Assembly (NCBI RefSeq): GCF_029210395.1
Contig: NZ_JARGDP010000019.1
Coordinates: 1-47,611, forward strand
DNA from: Petrocella sp. FN5
GTDB lineage: Bacteria; Bacillota; Clostridia; Lachnospirales; Vallitaleaceae
DNA length: 47,611 nt
Direction: 5' to 3'
In this document: one piece after another, positions 31,730-40,291 of the stretch
Numbering within the stretch: position 1 is the stretch's first letter
Layout: every line of letters begins with the position of its first letter
Notes under the pieces: generated by a model
Told to the model about the DNA's origin: nothing
Seen by the model: only the letters and a program-made list of their open reading frames with translations
The model's database searches: none
Made by a program: the position numbers and the translations under genes

Positions 31730-34700
31730 GAAATAGTATTGCAAGAATTATGGTTATTCTTATGATTGCTGTCAACTTTTTGCCGATTCTCTCAATGGGT
31801 GCGCCTAAAGAACCTAGGTTGCCCAATGAAAAAGTTATTGCCAAATCAGGTATGTGGTACAGTGAATACCTGGATTTTGACGGAAAATCCAATCTTATAG
31901 TGGGCTATACAGGGGGCATGGTTGAAGGGTCAATCAACGATGAGGATGAACAAGAAGAAGAACACAATGTGCAGATTCCTACGAGCTATGCAGAAGTCAC
32001 GCGTTTTATTGGCCCGATGAAGTTCAACATTAGTGATAAGACACTTATAACGGGCGTATATATACCGTTTGAAGGAACAGGCATTGGTCCGATGGAACTT
32101 TATATCCAAGATAGCCGAGGGAATATTTATCAAGGTTTTGAAGGGACTTCCGATATTATTGGCGGTATTGGGGTTTCAGATGATGATGGTAATTTTACTG
32201 CAAGTGAAAGAAACACTTCTTATTTTTTCGCACCCTTGATGGATATGATTCTACCGGCTGGGGACTATACCCTCGTTCTAGACGGTAATGATATTCCTAT
32301 GAGTACTTTTCTTGTTAAAGGCATGGACTATTCAGCCTATGAAAAATACCTGGAAGCTTTAATGGAAAATACCCTTGAAGAAGAGGAAATAACGGATGAG
32401 GAATATGATCCTTATGTTAATTTTGGGGAAGAAGAACTATTAGAATTATATGAACTGTATATTGAAGATTGGGAAGCAGGTTATGTGGATCAGGGAATAG
32501 GAACCACTGCAGATTTACTGGCGCCTTCTTTTTACTTTGAAAATGAAATGTCCTTGGACCAGATTATTCTAAATACTTACAATCAAGGTCAAGGGTCAAT
32601 ACCCGGTATAATCTATGTGTTAGATGAGCTGGGCAATGAGCTTTTTAGTCTGAGCGCCCAAGGTGCAAGTTTGGGTGATGTTCCCAATGGATTATGGACG
32701 GCAACACCAAATGTCTTATTGCCACCAGGCCAATATTACTTGGATATGAGTAACCCAATGGCCTTGAATTATGAGGAAAATGGAGAACCTATGTTTTACA
32801 TTGGTGCCTCTTTACCGGCACCTCCTATGACAGATTTTACAGGAACTTATAAGGTATGGCTTGATATGTATAAGACTAGAACCTTAATGGGACCAGTATC
32901 AGGTGGTGAGCGTAGTTTTTATCTCGAAGATTACCCCCTTAGTGTACTAGATTATGGTGATACCATTGAATTGTTAGGCCAATATGAGGGGATGCCTTTT
33001 TCACAAATCTGTACTGTAACAGAACGTGATGTAAACGGTTTGACAGCACAGTTTAGTTTTGCTGCAGATCTGACAAACCTACCCTATAAAGCCAATATTG
33101 CAGCCATCTCAGAAGTGACGCTTAAAAAAGAAGTCAATGGTAGGATTACCATTGGTATGGCTGGGGAAGGCTATTACTCAAGAGCAGCCAGCAAAGAAAA
33201 GGGTGCTGATGAAAATACCTATTCCTTAAGCTTGCGCGGTGGGCGTGTCAAGAAAGAATTACCTCCTTTTGTTATGGCAGCCCTTAGAAAAGCCTATGGT
33301 GTGGGTAATATCCCAGGTCCAAACACACCCTTTGAAGCGGGCGTGGGTATGTTGTTTCCGCCTTTAGTAGGCTTAGTAGTAAGTGTGATATTAGACCTAC
33401 TCAAGCCGAAAGAACTTGTCACTGAACTAAGTATAGGTGAACAGGCAATGAAAAATGCCAACAATTCACTAGGTAAAGGTCTTATTGATGAAAGAGAAGC
33501 GGATGCATGGAAAAAATTGGCGGATGCTCTTGGTAATTCCGGTGGCGATCCTGAAGATGCGGTTTCTATAGGAGACAATGAGATTGTGCCTGGTGAAGCA
33601 TCAACCGGTGATGCCGGTGGTTCTTATGAAAACGAAGATTATGGCAATGACTATAATAATGAAGACCATGGCAATGAAGATTATGGTCAAGAAGAAGTAA
33701 GCGAAGATTATAGTGGTCAGGAAACAAGCTCAAATCATAATAAGGAAGACAGTACGCAAACTGAAGGCTATGAAGAACCTATACCAGATAGACCTGAAGA
33801 ACCAGAGACTATGGTTATTACAACCACCCACAACGGAGCTCAAGAACTAATTGTCAGAGATCCGGAGACAGGTGGATGGGTGCATTCTGAGTCGGGCAAT
33901 CCTTTTGACCTAGAAAAACACCAACGAGAGTCACCAGGACGGTTTGAAGAGGTTAGAAGACAAAATGAGCATAACAAAGAACTTGAACAAAAGGGTCAAA
34001 CCGGTATGCAACAAGCCATGAAAGAAATTGATGACAGGTACGAGCAAGAAATGGCCACCATTCAGCAAGAGATTGACAAAAGAAAACTAGAACAATTAAA
34101 GCGCGATATGGAATGGTTGGAGTATGAACGAGAAAAGGCCAATAAGCAGAATAACATAGGCAGAATTATAGGCGATTCGGTTGTCAATATTGGGGACGAA
34201 CTGGTTGAGACGGCTGTTGTTGTAGGTACGGGTATTTCCAATGCAGCATCAGAGGCTAAACGCACCATAGATGACATTAGAAGAGACCCTTCTATTATTA
34301 AAAAAACCATTGAAGATTCTATTGATGATATCAATAAAGGTTATGAACTTGCAAAACAGACGGCCAAAAAAACCGTTGACCAAATCGTTAAAAATCCGGA
34401 AATTATCATTGAAACTGCGGTTGATTTAGGTAAAAAGACTGGAAAAGTGGTTGTTAATGTTGGAAAGGCCATCATCAATACAGTAAAGGATCCTAAGAAA
34501 GCATGGGAATTCATTAAAAGTACTACCGGCATAGATGATTTTGAAAAATCATGGGACCCTAATATCCCTTTGGTTAAACGTATCGGTCATGTGGCAACAG
34601 GAACAATCAAATTAGGTACCACCATAGCAACAGCGGGTAAAGCAGGCGCAGCCATTAAAAAAGGTGCAGGCAAGCTTGGCAGTTTGGTAGATGATTTGGT

Positions 34701-35610
34701 TAATATTGGTGGTAAGAGTATGGCAAAAAAAGGTGCGAAGATAACAAAAGGCATTAAGCCGGCTCTAAAAATCAAATCTGGACTCGGCTATAAAACTGGT
34801 AAGAAACTACCTAATATGGATGGCATAACTCAAAAATCTAAAATTATTGTTCAAAATACAGCCGATGATTTTGGGGTTCAGATTCATGCTCGGCCGACAA
34901 CCAAAAATGCAAAAACATGGATTGATTCCGGTAAGGCCGTTCCAAAAGCTCAAGACATGAAAGCTAAGACACTGGATGTCGTGGATGAAATCCTTGGTGG
35001 ACCTAAAAACACAGAAGGTTTAGTAGGCTACTATAAGCCCAAGTTACCACCTAAGAATGTTATGCGGTCCTTGCACCCGAACACACAAAAAGAAATTGTT
35101 AAGAAATATGTGGAACGTCGAAGAGAATACCATAAGCTTAGCAAAGTCATGAAGCAGTATGAGGCTCAAGGCAAGTACAAGGTTATTGAGGGACGTGTTT
35201 TTGATATTAAAAGCAAAAAATACATCACGGGCGATTTAGATGGTTTTGACGTTACTAATTTTGATGGTACGCCTGTTAGGCCTTCAATTAAGAAACAAGT
35301 CATGGATAAGCTTGGAAAAACACCGGATTCAAACGTTATGCATGAAGATCTGATGTCATGGGTTAATGAAGAAAAGGCCGCCTTTGATCTAAAAGCAAAA
35401 GCAAAAATGATCAACGCAGCAAAAGAAGGCGAAAAAGGTTTAACAACTTTTAATCCACTGAACAAACCAACTTCTACTTATCAGACGGGTGCTAAGATAC
35501 CTGTTGACAAGCTAGATCAAGTGTTAAAGGGTGATTGGAGCGGTATACCCGATGACGAGGTGGAGGCAATTATAGAATTGTTTAGAAGCTCAGGCATGGA
35601 GGTGGGATAA
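31726..35610 (+). CDS. Giant secreted protein with C-terminal edema-factor-like (anthrax toxin-type) adenylyl cyclase domain; candidate polymorphic toxin
   Basis: A 1294-residue protein. The signal peptide is at residues 1-25 (cleavage near SMG-A). Two beta-rich modules (about 30-210 and 255-380) share a pattern ending in LPAGDYTLVLDGN or LPPGQYYLDMSNP. A further beta region is followed by one hydrophobic segment near 545-560. An acidic Glu/Asp/Tyr/Asn/Gly linker is at about 630-680, a coiled coil at about 740-810 and amphipathic helices to about 1000. The last 250 residues (RPTTKNAKTWIDSG, QDMKAKT, GLVGYYKPK, YITGDLDGFDV, NVMHEDLMSW) resemble, from memory, the anthrax-edema-factor-like cyclase modules of polymorphic toxins. 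GDLD near residue 1168 would be the metal-binding D-x-D, and the His near 1203 catalytic. No WXG or TPS motif seen. Confidence 0.72.
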   Translation: MRNSIARIMVILMIAVNFLPILSMGAPKEPRLPNEKVIAKSGMWYSEYLDFDGKSNLIVGYTGGMVEGSINDEDEQEEEHNVQIPTSYAEVTRFIGPMKFNISDKTLITGVYIPFEGTGIGPMELYIQDSRGNIYQGFEGTSDIIGGIGVSDDDGNFTASERNTSYFFAPLMDMILPAGDYTLVLDGNDIPMSTFLVKGMDYSAYEKYLEALMENTLEEEEITDEEYDPYVNFGEEELLELYELYIEDWEAGYVDQGIGTTADLLAPSFYFENEMSLDQIILNTYNQGQGSIPGIIYVLDELGNELFSLSAQGASLGDVPNGLWTATPNVLLPPGQYYLDMSNPMALNYEENGEPMFYIGASLPAPPMTDFTGTYKVWLDMYKTRTLMGPVSGGERSFYLEDYPLSVLDYGDTIELLGQYEGMPFSQICTVTERDVNGLTAQFSFAADLTNLPYKANIAAISEVTLKKEVNGRITIGMAGEGYYSRAASKEKGADENTYSLSLRGGRVKKELPPFVMAALRKAYGVGNIPGPNTPFEAGVGMLFPPLVGLVVSVILDLLKPKELVTELSIGEQAMKNANNSLGKGLIDEREADAWKKLADALGNSGGDPEDAVSIGDNEIVPGEASTGDAGGSYENEDYGNDYNNEDHGNEDYGQEEVSEDYSGQETSSNHNKEDSTQTEGYEEPIPDRPEEPETMVITTTHNGAQELIVRDPETGGWVHSESGNPFDLEKHQRESPGRFEEVRRQNEHNKELEQKGQTGMQQAMKEIDDRYEQEMATIQQEIDKRKLEQLKRDMEWLEYEREKANKQNNIGRIIGDSVVNIGDELVETAVVVGTGISNAASEAKRTIDDIRRDPSIIKKTIEDSIDDINKGYELAKQTAKKTVDQIVKNPEIIIETAVDLGKKTGKVVVNVGKAIINTVKDPKKAWEFIKSTTGIDDFEKSWDPNIPLVKRIGHVATGTIKLGTTIATAGKAGAAIKKGAGKLGSLVDDLVNIGGKSMAKKGAKITKGIKPALKIKSGLGYKTGKKLPNMDGITQKSKIIVQNTADDFGVQIHARPTTKNAKTWIDSGKAVPKAQDMKAKTLDVVDEILGGPKNTEGLVGYYKPKLPPKNVMRSLHPNTQKEIVKKYVERRREYHKLSKVMKQYEAQGKYKVIEGRVFDIKSKKYITGDLDGFDVTNFDGTPVRPSIKKQVMDKLGKTPDSNVMHEDLMSWVNEEKAAFDLKAKAKMINAAKEGEKGLTTFNPLNKPTSTYQTGAKIPVDKLDQVLKGDWSGIPDDEVEAIIELFRSSGMEVG

Positions 35611-35611
35611 T

Positions 35612-36463
35612 ATGGAGCAAATATCAAAAGGATTAGAACGTCGTCAGCTATTAGAACGCTTATTTGAATTGGATGTCAAATGGAAGCAACTTGTAGAAAC
35701 AGAGATGTCCACTGAAGAAGTGAATTTGGAGATGGAAGGTCTTGTGGAGACTTATTTGAACCAATTGTCAGAAGTCAATGTATCTAGATGTCCATTTACA
35801 GGAGAAATGATGACCTTAAGGATGGATGTGGGGGGGATTGATGGGCTTTGGTGGAACAATGAATCCCCTAAAAGACCTGAATCTAACTTACCAAAAACAT
35901 ATTTTGCCATGGATGGGGCGATGAAATTAGAAGCGGTATTGGAAGTGGCTCCCTTCATAGTTACACCCGGTCCGGATCTTCCTTTTGTCATACCGAGGCT
36001 GTTGGCTTTTGATCAAATAAAAGCCGTACTATCAACGGTTAAAATAGGTGCCCATACCGGTTATATGATGGTTTATTATGCCGATCCCATGCTGGAAGGT
36101 GAAAAACGTGTCAATGACTGGGGTACCGATCGATACTGGGAGGAAACAGATGCTTTCTCTGGCATGTTAACACCTGGACAATGGGTTAGTGTGACGCCTT
36201 CTTTAATGGATTATGATTTTGATTTGGCCCCTTATATAAGAAGTGGAAAGCTTTTGTGGATTGAACCACAAGATGCGTCACTACAACTAAAAAGCATGGT
36301 TAAAGGCTGTCCTTACTTAGAACTTGAGGGCAGTCATAAGCTCAAGTTCATTCAAGAAGGACAGATGTGGGATGATGATATGGCTTTTGAATTTGAAGAG
36401 GATGCTTTAGATGAGGGTGAGTATATGAAAATAATAGATGCAATTGAAAGGAGTGAGGGGTAG
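35612..36463 (+). CDS. Conserved protein of unknown function directly after the toxin-like gene; candidate immunity protein
   Basis: A 283-residue soluble protein without signal peptide or membrane segments. Residues 1-55 are helical. The rest is a compact domain with SRCPFTGEMMTLRMD, GIDGLWWNNESPKRP, FVIPRLLAFDQIKAVL, IGAHTGYMMVYYADP and GCPYLELEGSHKL. I recognise the block order as a conserved uncharacterised family but cannot name it. It starts 1 bp after the toxin-like gene stop, with RBS ggaggtggga. Immunity genes of polymorphic toxins sit exactly in this position, which makes that role the leading guess; a dedicated adaptor or chaperone is the alternative. Confidence 0.6.
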   Translation: MEQISKGLERRQLLERLFELDVKWKQLVETEMSTEEVNLEMEGLVETYLNQLSEVNVSRCPFTGEMMTLRMDVGGIDGLWWNNESPKRPESNLPKTYFAMDGAMKLEAVLEVAPFIVTPGPDLPFVIPRLLAFDQIKAVLSTVKIGAHTGYMMVYYADPMLEGEKRVNDWGTDRYWEETDAFSGMLTPGQWVSVTPSLMDYDFDLAPYIRSGKLLWIEPQDASLQLKSMVKGCPYLELEGSHKLKFIQEGQMWDDDMAFEFEEDALDEGEYMKIIDAIERSEG

Positions 36464-37564
36464 ATGTTAGAGAGTACAAGACTAAAAGTCTTTGAAGTTG
36501 ATGAGGAAGATCTCTTAGCTTTATTCACAGAAGAACTGGGTATTAACCCACAAAAAGAATCCATCCTTATGGGTCTAAAGCCTATTAGTAAAGAAAGGGA
36601 AAAATCTCTGAAAGAAATCTATAGAGCTTATTTAGAAGATTCTGATTTTGGAAAAATAGGACGCATCATAGGTGCACCGGATATAATCATTCATCAAAGA
36701 ATAGGTGGTGGCAGTACCCATCTTGACCAAGTTAGACTATATAGTAATAAGGCAGAAGGTAAGGCTGTTGTTTCAGTTTCAAAAACCACAGAGGGTATTT
36801 TTGTCCTAGGCCTTTATGATCAAATAGAAAGTTATATAGATTGGTGGATGGGAATTTATGGAGGGGATTGCGAGACCACAGTAGCCAACTATATGCCGCC
36901 TAAAATTAGACTTGAAGCATTTCTATTTTTATTACATGGGATTGATATGTTTAGAAGGATCACATTTGAAAATATGTTGGCTTATAGATCTACAGAAGAA
37001 TTAACCCTATCGTATTCTAATTTTGCAAAAAAGATGAGTGAATCAATCGGAAGCAATGATATAAGGTGGCTATTACCTGCCTTCTTGGTCTTAACGCCAA
37101 GTATTTTAGAAGAAGACTTAAAGTTAGAAGCAAAACACGCCTCTCTATTGATGGATTTGAATTTTTCAGAAAATGCAGGACAAAAAGATGACGGTGATGT
37201 TATAATGACCTTTGGTGAAGCAGGTCATGTAACAGGTGTTGAGTTTTATAGGACATGGCTTCTAGCCTCAGGTATTGAGATTAAAGTAGCCGGTAAAGAT
37301 GGTTTTGAGACCAAAGGCAGATTTTTCATAGCACCTACAGCCCTATGCAACCATTTTGTTCATATTGAAAAAGAAGAAGACGGTCTGATCTATGTCAACC
37401 ATCAAGCCTATACCAAAGAGCAATTGAGCTTTCAGTTAAATAAACAACTAGGAGCATTCTTTCAAGAAGAACATCAACAAGCTGAAAAAATCTGTAGTCA
37501 GTGTAAGAATCAAGTACCGGAAGATGCCTTATTCTGTAATAAATGCGGAAATAAGCTAAGCTAA
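36464..37564 (+). CDS. Unknown protein with C-terminal zinc ribbon, last gene of the toxin-like operon
   Basis: A 366-residue soluble protein. It starts with the helical MLESTRLKVFEVDEEDLLAL segment, then a mixed domain with GGGSTHLDQVRLYSNKAEG and GLYDQIESYIDWWMGIYGG, and a helical middle part. It ends in a four-Cys zinc ribbon, ICSQCKNQVPEDALFCNKCG (about residues 342-361). The ribbon closely resembles that of the first operon protein (CQGCGSILPEEAQYCNKCG). No family recognised for the body; the size and fold pattern are loosely like secretion adaptors. Its ATG directly follows the previous stop codon, with RBS aaggag. A strong terminator closes the operon. Confidence 0.65.
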   Translation: MLESTRLKVFEVDEEDLLALFTEELGINPQKESILMGLKPISKEREKSLKEIYRAYLEDSDFGKIGRIIGAPDIIIHQRIGGGSTHLDQVRLYSNKAEGKAVVSVSKTTEGIFVLGLYDQIESYIDWWMGIYGGDCETTVANYMPPKIRLEAFLFLLHGIDMFRRITFENMLAYRSTEELTLSYSNFAKKMSESIGSNDIRWLLPAFLVLTPSILEEDLKLEAKHASLLMDLNFSENAGQKDDGDVIMTFGEAGHVTGVEFYRTWLLASGIEIKVAGKDGFETKGRFFIAPTALCNHFVHIEKEEDGLIYVNHQAYTKEQLSFQLNKQLGAFFQEEHQQAEKICSQCKNQVPEDALFCNKCGNKLS

Positions 37565-37568
37565 AGCA

Positions 37569-37596
37569 AAAAGGAGTGCTATTTGGCACTCCTTTT
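37569..37596 (+). terminator. Terminator of the toxin-like operon
   Basis: aaaaggagtgc pairs perfectly with gcactcctttt around a 6-nt loop, 5 bp after the stop codon. Confidence 0.85.
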
Positions 37597-37633
37597 AAAG
37601 GCTATAAAAACAACGAACACGAGGAGATAAGCC

Positions 37634-38107
37634 ATGACAATAAAAGAAAAGATGACGGATTTATTGAATCAAGAAGCCTTGTTACAGTTTGATACTTTTA
37701 GTAACAAGAGGGCTTATGAGATAGGCCTAATGTTAGTAAAACAAGCTGAAAAAGAGAATAAACCGGTCACTATTGATATCACCAGAAACAATCATCAGCT
37801 TTTTCATGTAGCCATGGAAGGCACCTCGTCAGACAACGATGCCTGGGTTAAAAGAAAATCTAATGTAGCCAATCGATTTGGGCATAGTTCAATGTACATG
37901 AGTCTTAAGATGGAAATTAAAGGAGGAACGATGGAAGAGGCCTATTTTTTAGATTCAGCTGATTTTGCAGCTCATGGAGGGTCCTTTCCAATCATAATTA
38001 GAGACACCGGTGTTATTGGCACCATAACGGTTTCTGGATTACCATCAGAACAAGACCACCAAATGGTAATCAATGTATTAAGTGAATATCTAAAGGTAAA
38101 ATTATAG
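37634..38107 (+). CDS. Heme-degrading domain (HbpS/UPF0303-like) protein
   Basis: A 157-residue protein of the HbpS/GlcG-like fold, UPF0303 group. Family features are RAYEIGLMLVKQAEKENKPVTI near the N-terminus, VKRKSNVANRFGHSS in the middle (with the GHSS-type motif) and FAAHGGSFPIII, then GTITVSGLPSEQDH near the end. Members bind heme or small cofactors; the specific role here is unknown. RBS gaggagat is placed 6 nt before ATG 37634. It is expressed from its own unit after the toxin-like operon terminator. Confidence 0.85.
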   Translation: MTIKEKMTDLLNQEALLQFDTFSNKRAYEIGLMLVKQAEKENKPVTIDITRNNHQLFHVAMEGTSSDNDAWVKRKSNVANRFGHSSMYMSLKMEIKGGTMEEAYFLDSADFAAHGGSFPIIIRDTGVIGTITVSGLPSEQDHQMVINVLSEYLKVKL

Positions 38108-38181
38108 GCTTATTAGAATAATGATAATACAAAAAGCCATAAGTTTGGTTTAATCGTCGTATGGCCAAGGTCTTTTTAGAG

Positions 38182-38190
38182 TGGTATAAT
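38182..38190 (+). promoter_or_regulatory. Extended -10 promoter of the LTA-synthase-like gene
   Basis: TGGTATAAT, an extended -10 with consensus TATAAT (38185-38190); the -35 region is weak. The start of transcription near 38197 rules out the upstream frame start at 38189. Confidence 0.6.
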
Positions 38191-38254
38191 GTGTTATAGG
38201 GGAAAGATTTTTGATTTTTACATTGAGTATTTATTTGAGAAAGAGGAAACGAGT

Positions 38255-40291
38255 ATGAACATGGTCACTAAAATAAAATCATTTATAAAAAAGGCTGTAG
38301 AGGACTTTAGCATATCATCAAAAGCTAGAAATAGGGTCAGGAGCTGGCCAATTGCATATATTTTCAGCTATGCTATCGGTATCACTTTTTTATTAGAAGC
38401 ATTAAACCGACGATCATTTGTTGATGGCTTAGGATATGCGATTCATAATCCGGCTATGTTTTTGTATAATGCTCTTATAGTGTTGTTCACTTTGTCATTA
38501 GCTGAACTACTAAAAAAGAAAGACTTCTTTTTGGTGTTGATATCCGTATTATGGATAAGCCTAGGCGTCATTAATTTTGTGGTACTGGGATTTAGGACAA
38601 CACCCTTAGCGGCTATAGATTTTCATATAATAAAATCTGTATTAGGCATCATACATATTTATTTAAACAGCTTTCAGATTGTAATTATTAGTATTGCCGT
38701 GCTCTTAACACTTTTGGGGATTGGTATGGCGTGGAAAAAACTACCCAAAAAGCAAGTCTATTATAGAAAAGCTTTTGTGACGACAGTAGCACTTGTAGGT
38801 TTGATGTTCACCATGCCGAACCTTGCCTCAGAAAAAGTTTCAATCTCAAGCAATTTTGGTAACCTTGCAGATGCTTATGAAGACTATGGATTTGCATATT
38901 GTTTTTCTACAAGTGTTGTAGATAGAGGGATTAAGAAGCCGGATGGCTATAATCAGTCAAGTATAGAAGAAATATTAAGTAGGCTTGATGTAGATGAAAC
39001 CAAGAAGTTAAAAGGGATTAAGCCGAATATTGTTATGGTTCAATTGGAATCTTTTTTTGATGTAAACTATTTAAACAATATGGGATTTTCAGAAAATCCA
39101 GTTCCGAATTTCACCGATTTAAAAGAGGAATATGCATCAGGTTTTTTGACAGTTCCCTCGATAGGTGCCGGAACAGCAAATACTGAATTTGAAGTGCTTA
39201 CAGGTATGAGTCTGGATTTTTTTGGAGCAGGTGAGTATCCTTACAAAACCATTCTTCAAGAATCACAAAGTGAATCTATTCCCAATAACTTAGATGTATT
39301 AGGCTATAAAAGTCATGCCATTCATAATAATACAGCAACGTTTTATGATCGGAACAAAGTATTTGCCAATCTTGGTTTTGATGCATTTAGTTCGATAGAA
39401 TATATGGGTGAAGTATCGTATTCACCTATTGGATGGGCCAAAGACAAACATCTAACTGAAGAAATACTTAAGGCCATGAAGTCAACTGTAGAAAGCGACT
39501 TTGTTTTTGCAATATCCGTACAAGCCCATGGAAAATATCCTGAAGTGCCCGTTGATGTTGAGCAAAAAATATCGATACAATCATCTATGGAAGAAGGAAA
39601 AAAAGTAGCCTTTGAATATTATATCAATCAATTGTATGAGGTCGATCAGTTTATTGGTACGTTGATAGATACATTAAATAACTTTGATGAATCGGTTGTA
39701 TTGGTACTTTATGGGGATCATTTGCCGAGTTTTGATATTAATAATGAAGATTTGGACAATCACAGCCGCTATCAAACAGAATACATTATTTGGCGAAATG
39801 ATCAGTCAATTAAAGGTGAAAAAGATTTAGAAACCTATCAGCTCGGTTCTTATGTATTAGGAAGAACCGGTATTAATCAAGGCATATTAATAAAGCTACA
39901 TCAAATAAGCAGTAACAGTCCGAGTTATCAAGAGACATTACTTATGCTTCAATATGATATGTTATATGGTGAAAAATATGTATACAATCAAGAGGAACCT
40001 TATAAACAGAAGAATTTAAAGATGGGATTTTCAGGGATTGGTATTACGCAAATCAAAGAAGTCAATGATGAAATTCATATCGAAGGTTATGGATTCACCC
40101 CCTGGAGCAAAGTGTATTTGAATGATAAGGAAATAGAGACGGTGTATATGGATGCTCATACATTGTTTATTAAGAGTCGAGGATTACACGAAGAAGATGA
40201 ACTACGTGTTGTGCAACAAAGTGATAATAAAATGATATTAAGTCAAACAGAGGCATGGTGTTTCAATAGACAGATAAGGAGAACAAAATGA
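38255..40291 (+). CDS. LTA synthase family (sulfatase-fold) membrane enzyme
   Basis: A 678-residue membrane enzyme with five N-terminal transmembrane segments (about residues 30-195). An extracellular sulfatase/alkaline-phosphatase-fold domain follows. The metal-binding Glu is in VQLESFFD, the nucleophile Thr in IGAGTANTEFEVLTG (near residue 306), and the Asp-His pair in LYGDHLPSFD. The reaction would be transfer of glycerol-phosphate from phosphatidylglycerol onto a polymer or glycolipid. The C-terminal 90 residues (IHIEGYGFTPWSKVYLNDKE) look like an IPT/TIG-type beta domain. ATG 38255 follows agaggaaa. The stop overlaps the next gene by ATGA. Confidence 0.92.
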   Translation: MNMVTKIKSFIKKAVEDFSISSKARNRVRSWPIAYIFSYAIGITFLLEALNRRSFVDGLGYAIHNPAMFLYNALIVLFTLSLAELLKKKDFFLVLISVLWISLGVINFVVLGFRTTPLAAIDFHIIKSVLGIIHIYLNSFQIVIISIAVLLTLLGIGMAWKKLPKKQVYYRKAFVTTVALVGLMFTMPNLASEKVSISSNFGNLADAYEDYGFAYCFSTSVVDRGIKKPDGYNQSSIEEILSRLDVDETKKLKGIKPNIVMVQLESFFDVNYLNNMGFSENPVPNFTDLKEEYASGFLTVPSIGAGTANTEFEVLTGMSLDFFGAGEYPYKTILQESQSESIPNNLDVLGYKSHAIHNNTATFYDRNKVFANLGFDAFSSIEYMGEVSYSPIGWAKDKHLTEEILKAMKSTVESDFVFAISVQAHGKYPEVPVDVEQKISIQSSMEEGKKVAFEYYINQLYEVDQFIGTLIDTLNNFDESVVLVLYGDHLPSFDINNEDLDNHSRYQTEYIIWRNDQSIKGEKDLETYQLGSYVLGRTGINQGILIKLHQISSNSPSYQETLLMLQYDMLYGEKYVYNQEEPYKQKNLKMGFSGIGITQIKEVNDEIHIEGYGFTPWSKVYLNDKEIETVYMDAHTLFIKSRGLHEEDELRVVQQSDNKMILSQTEAWCFNRQIRRTK

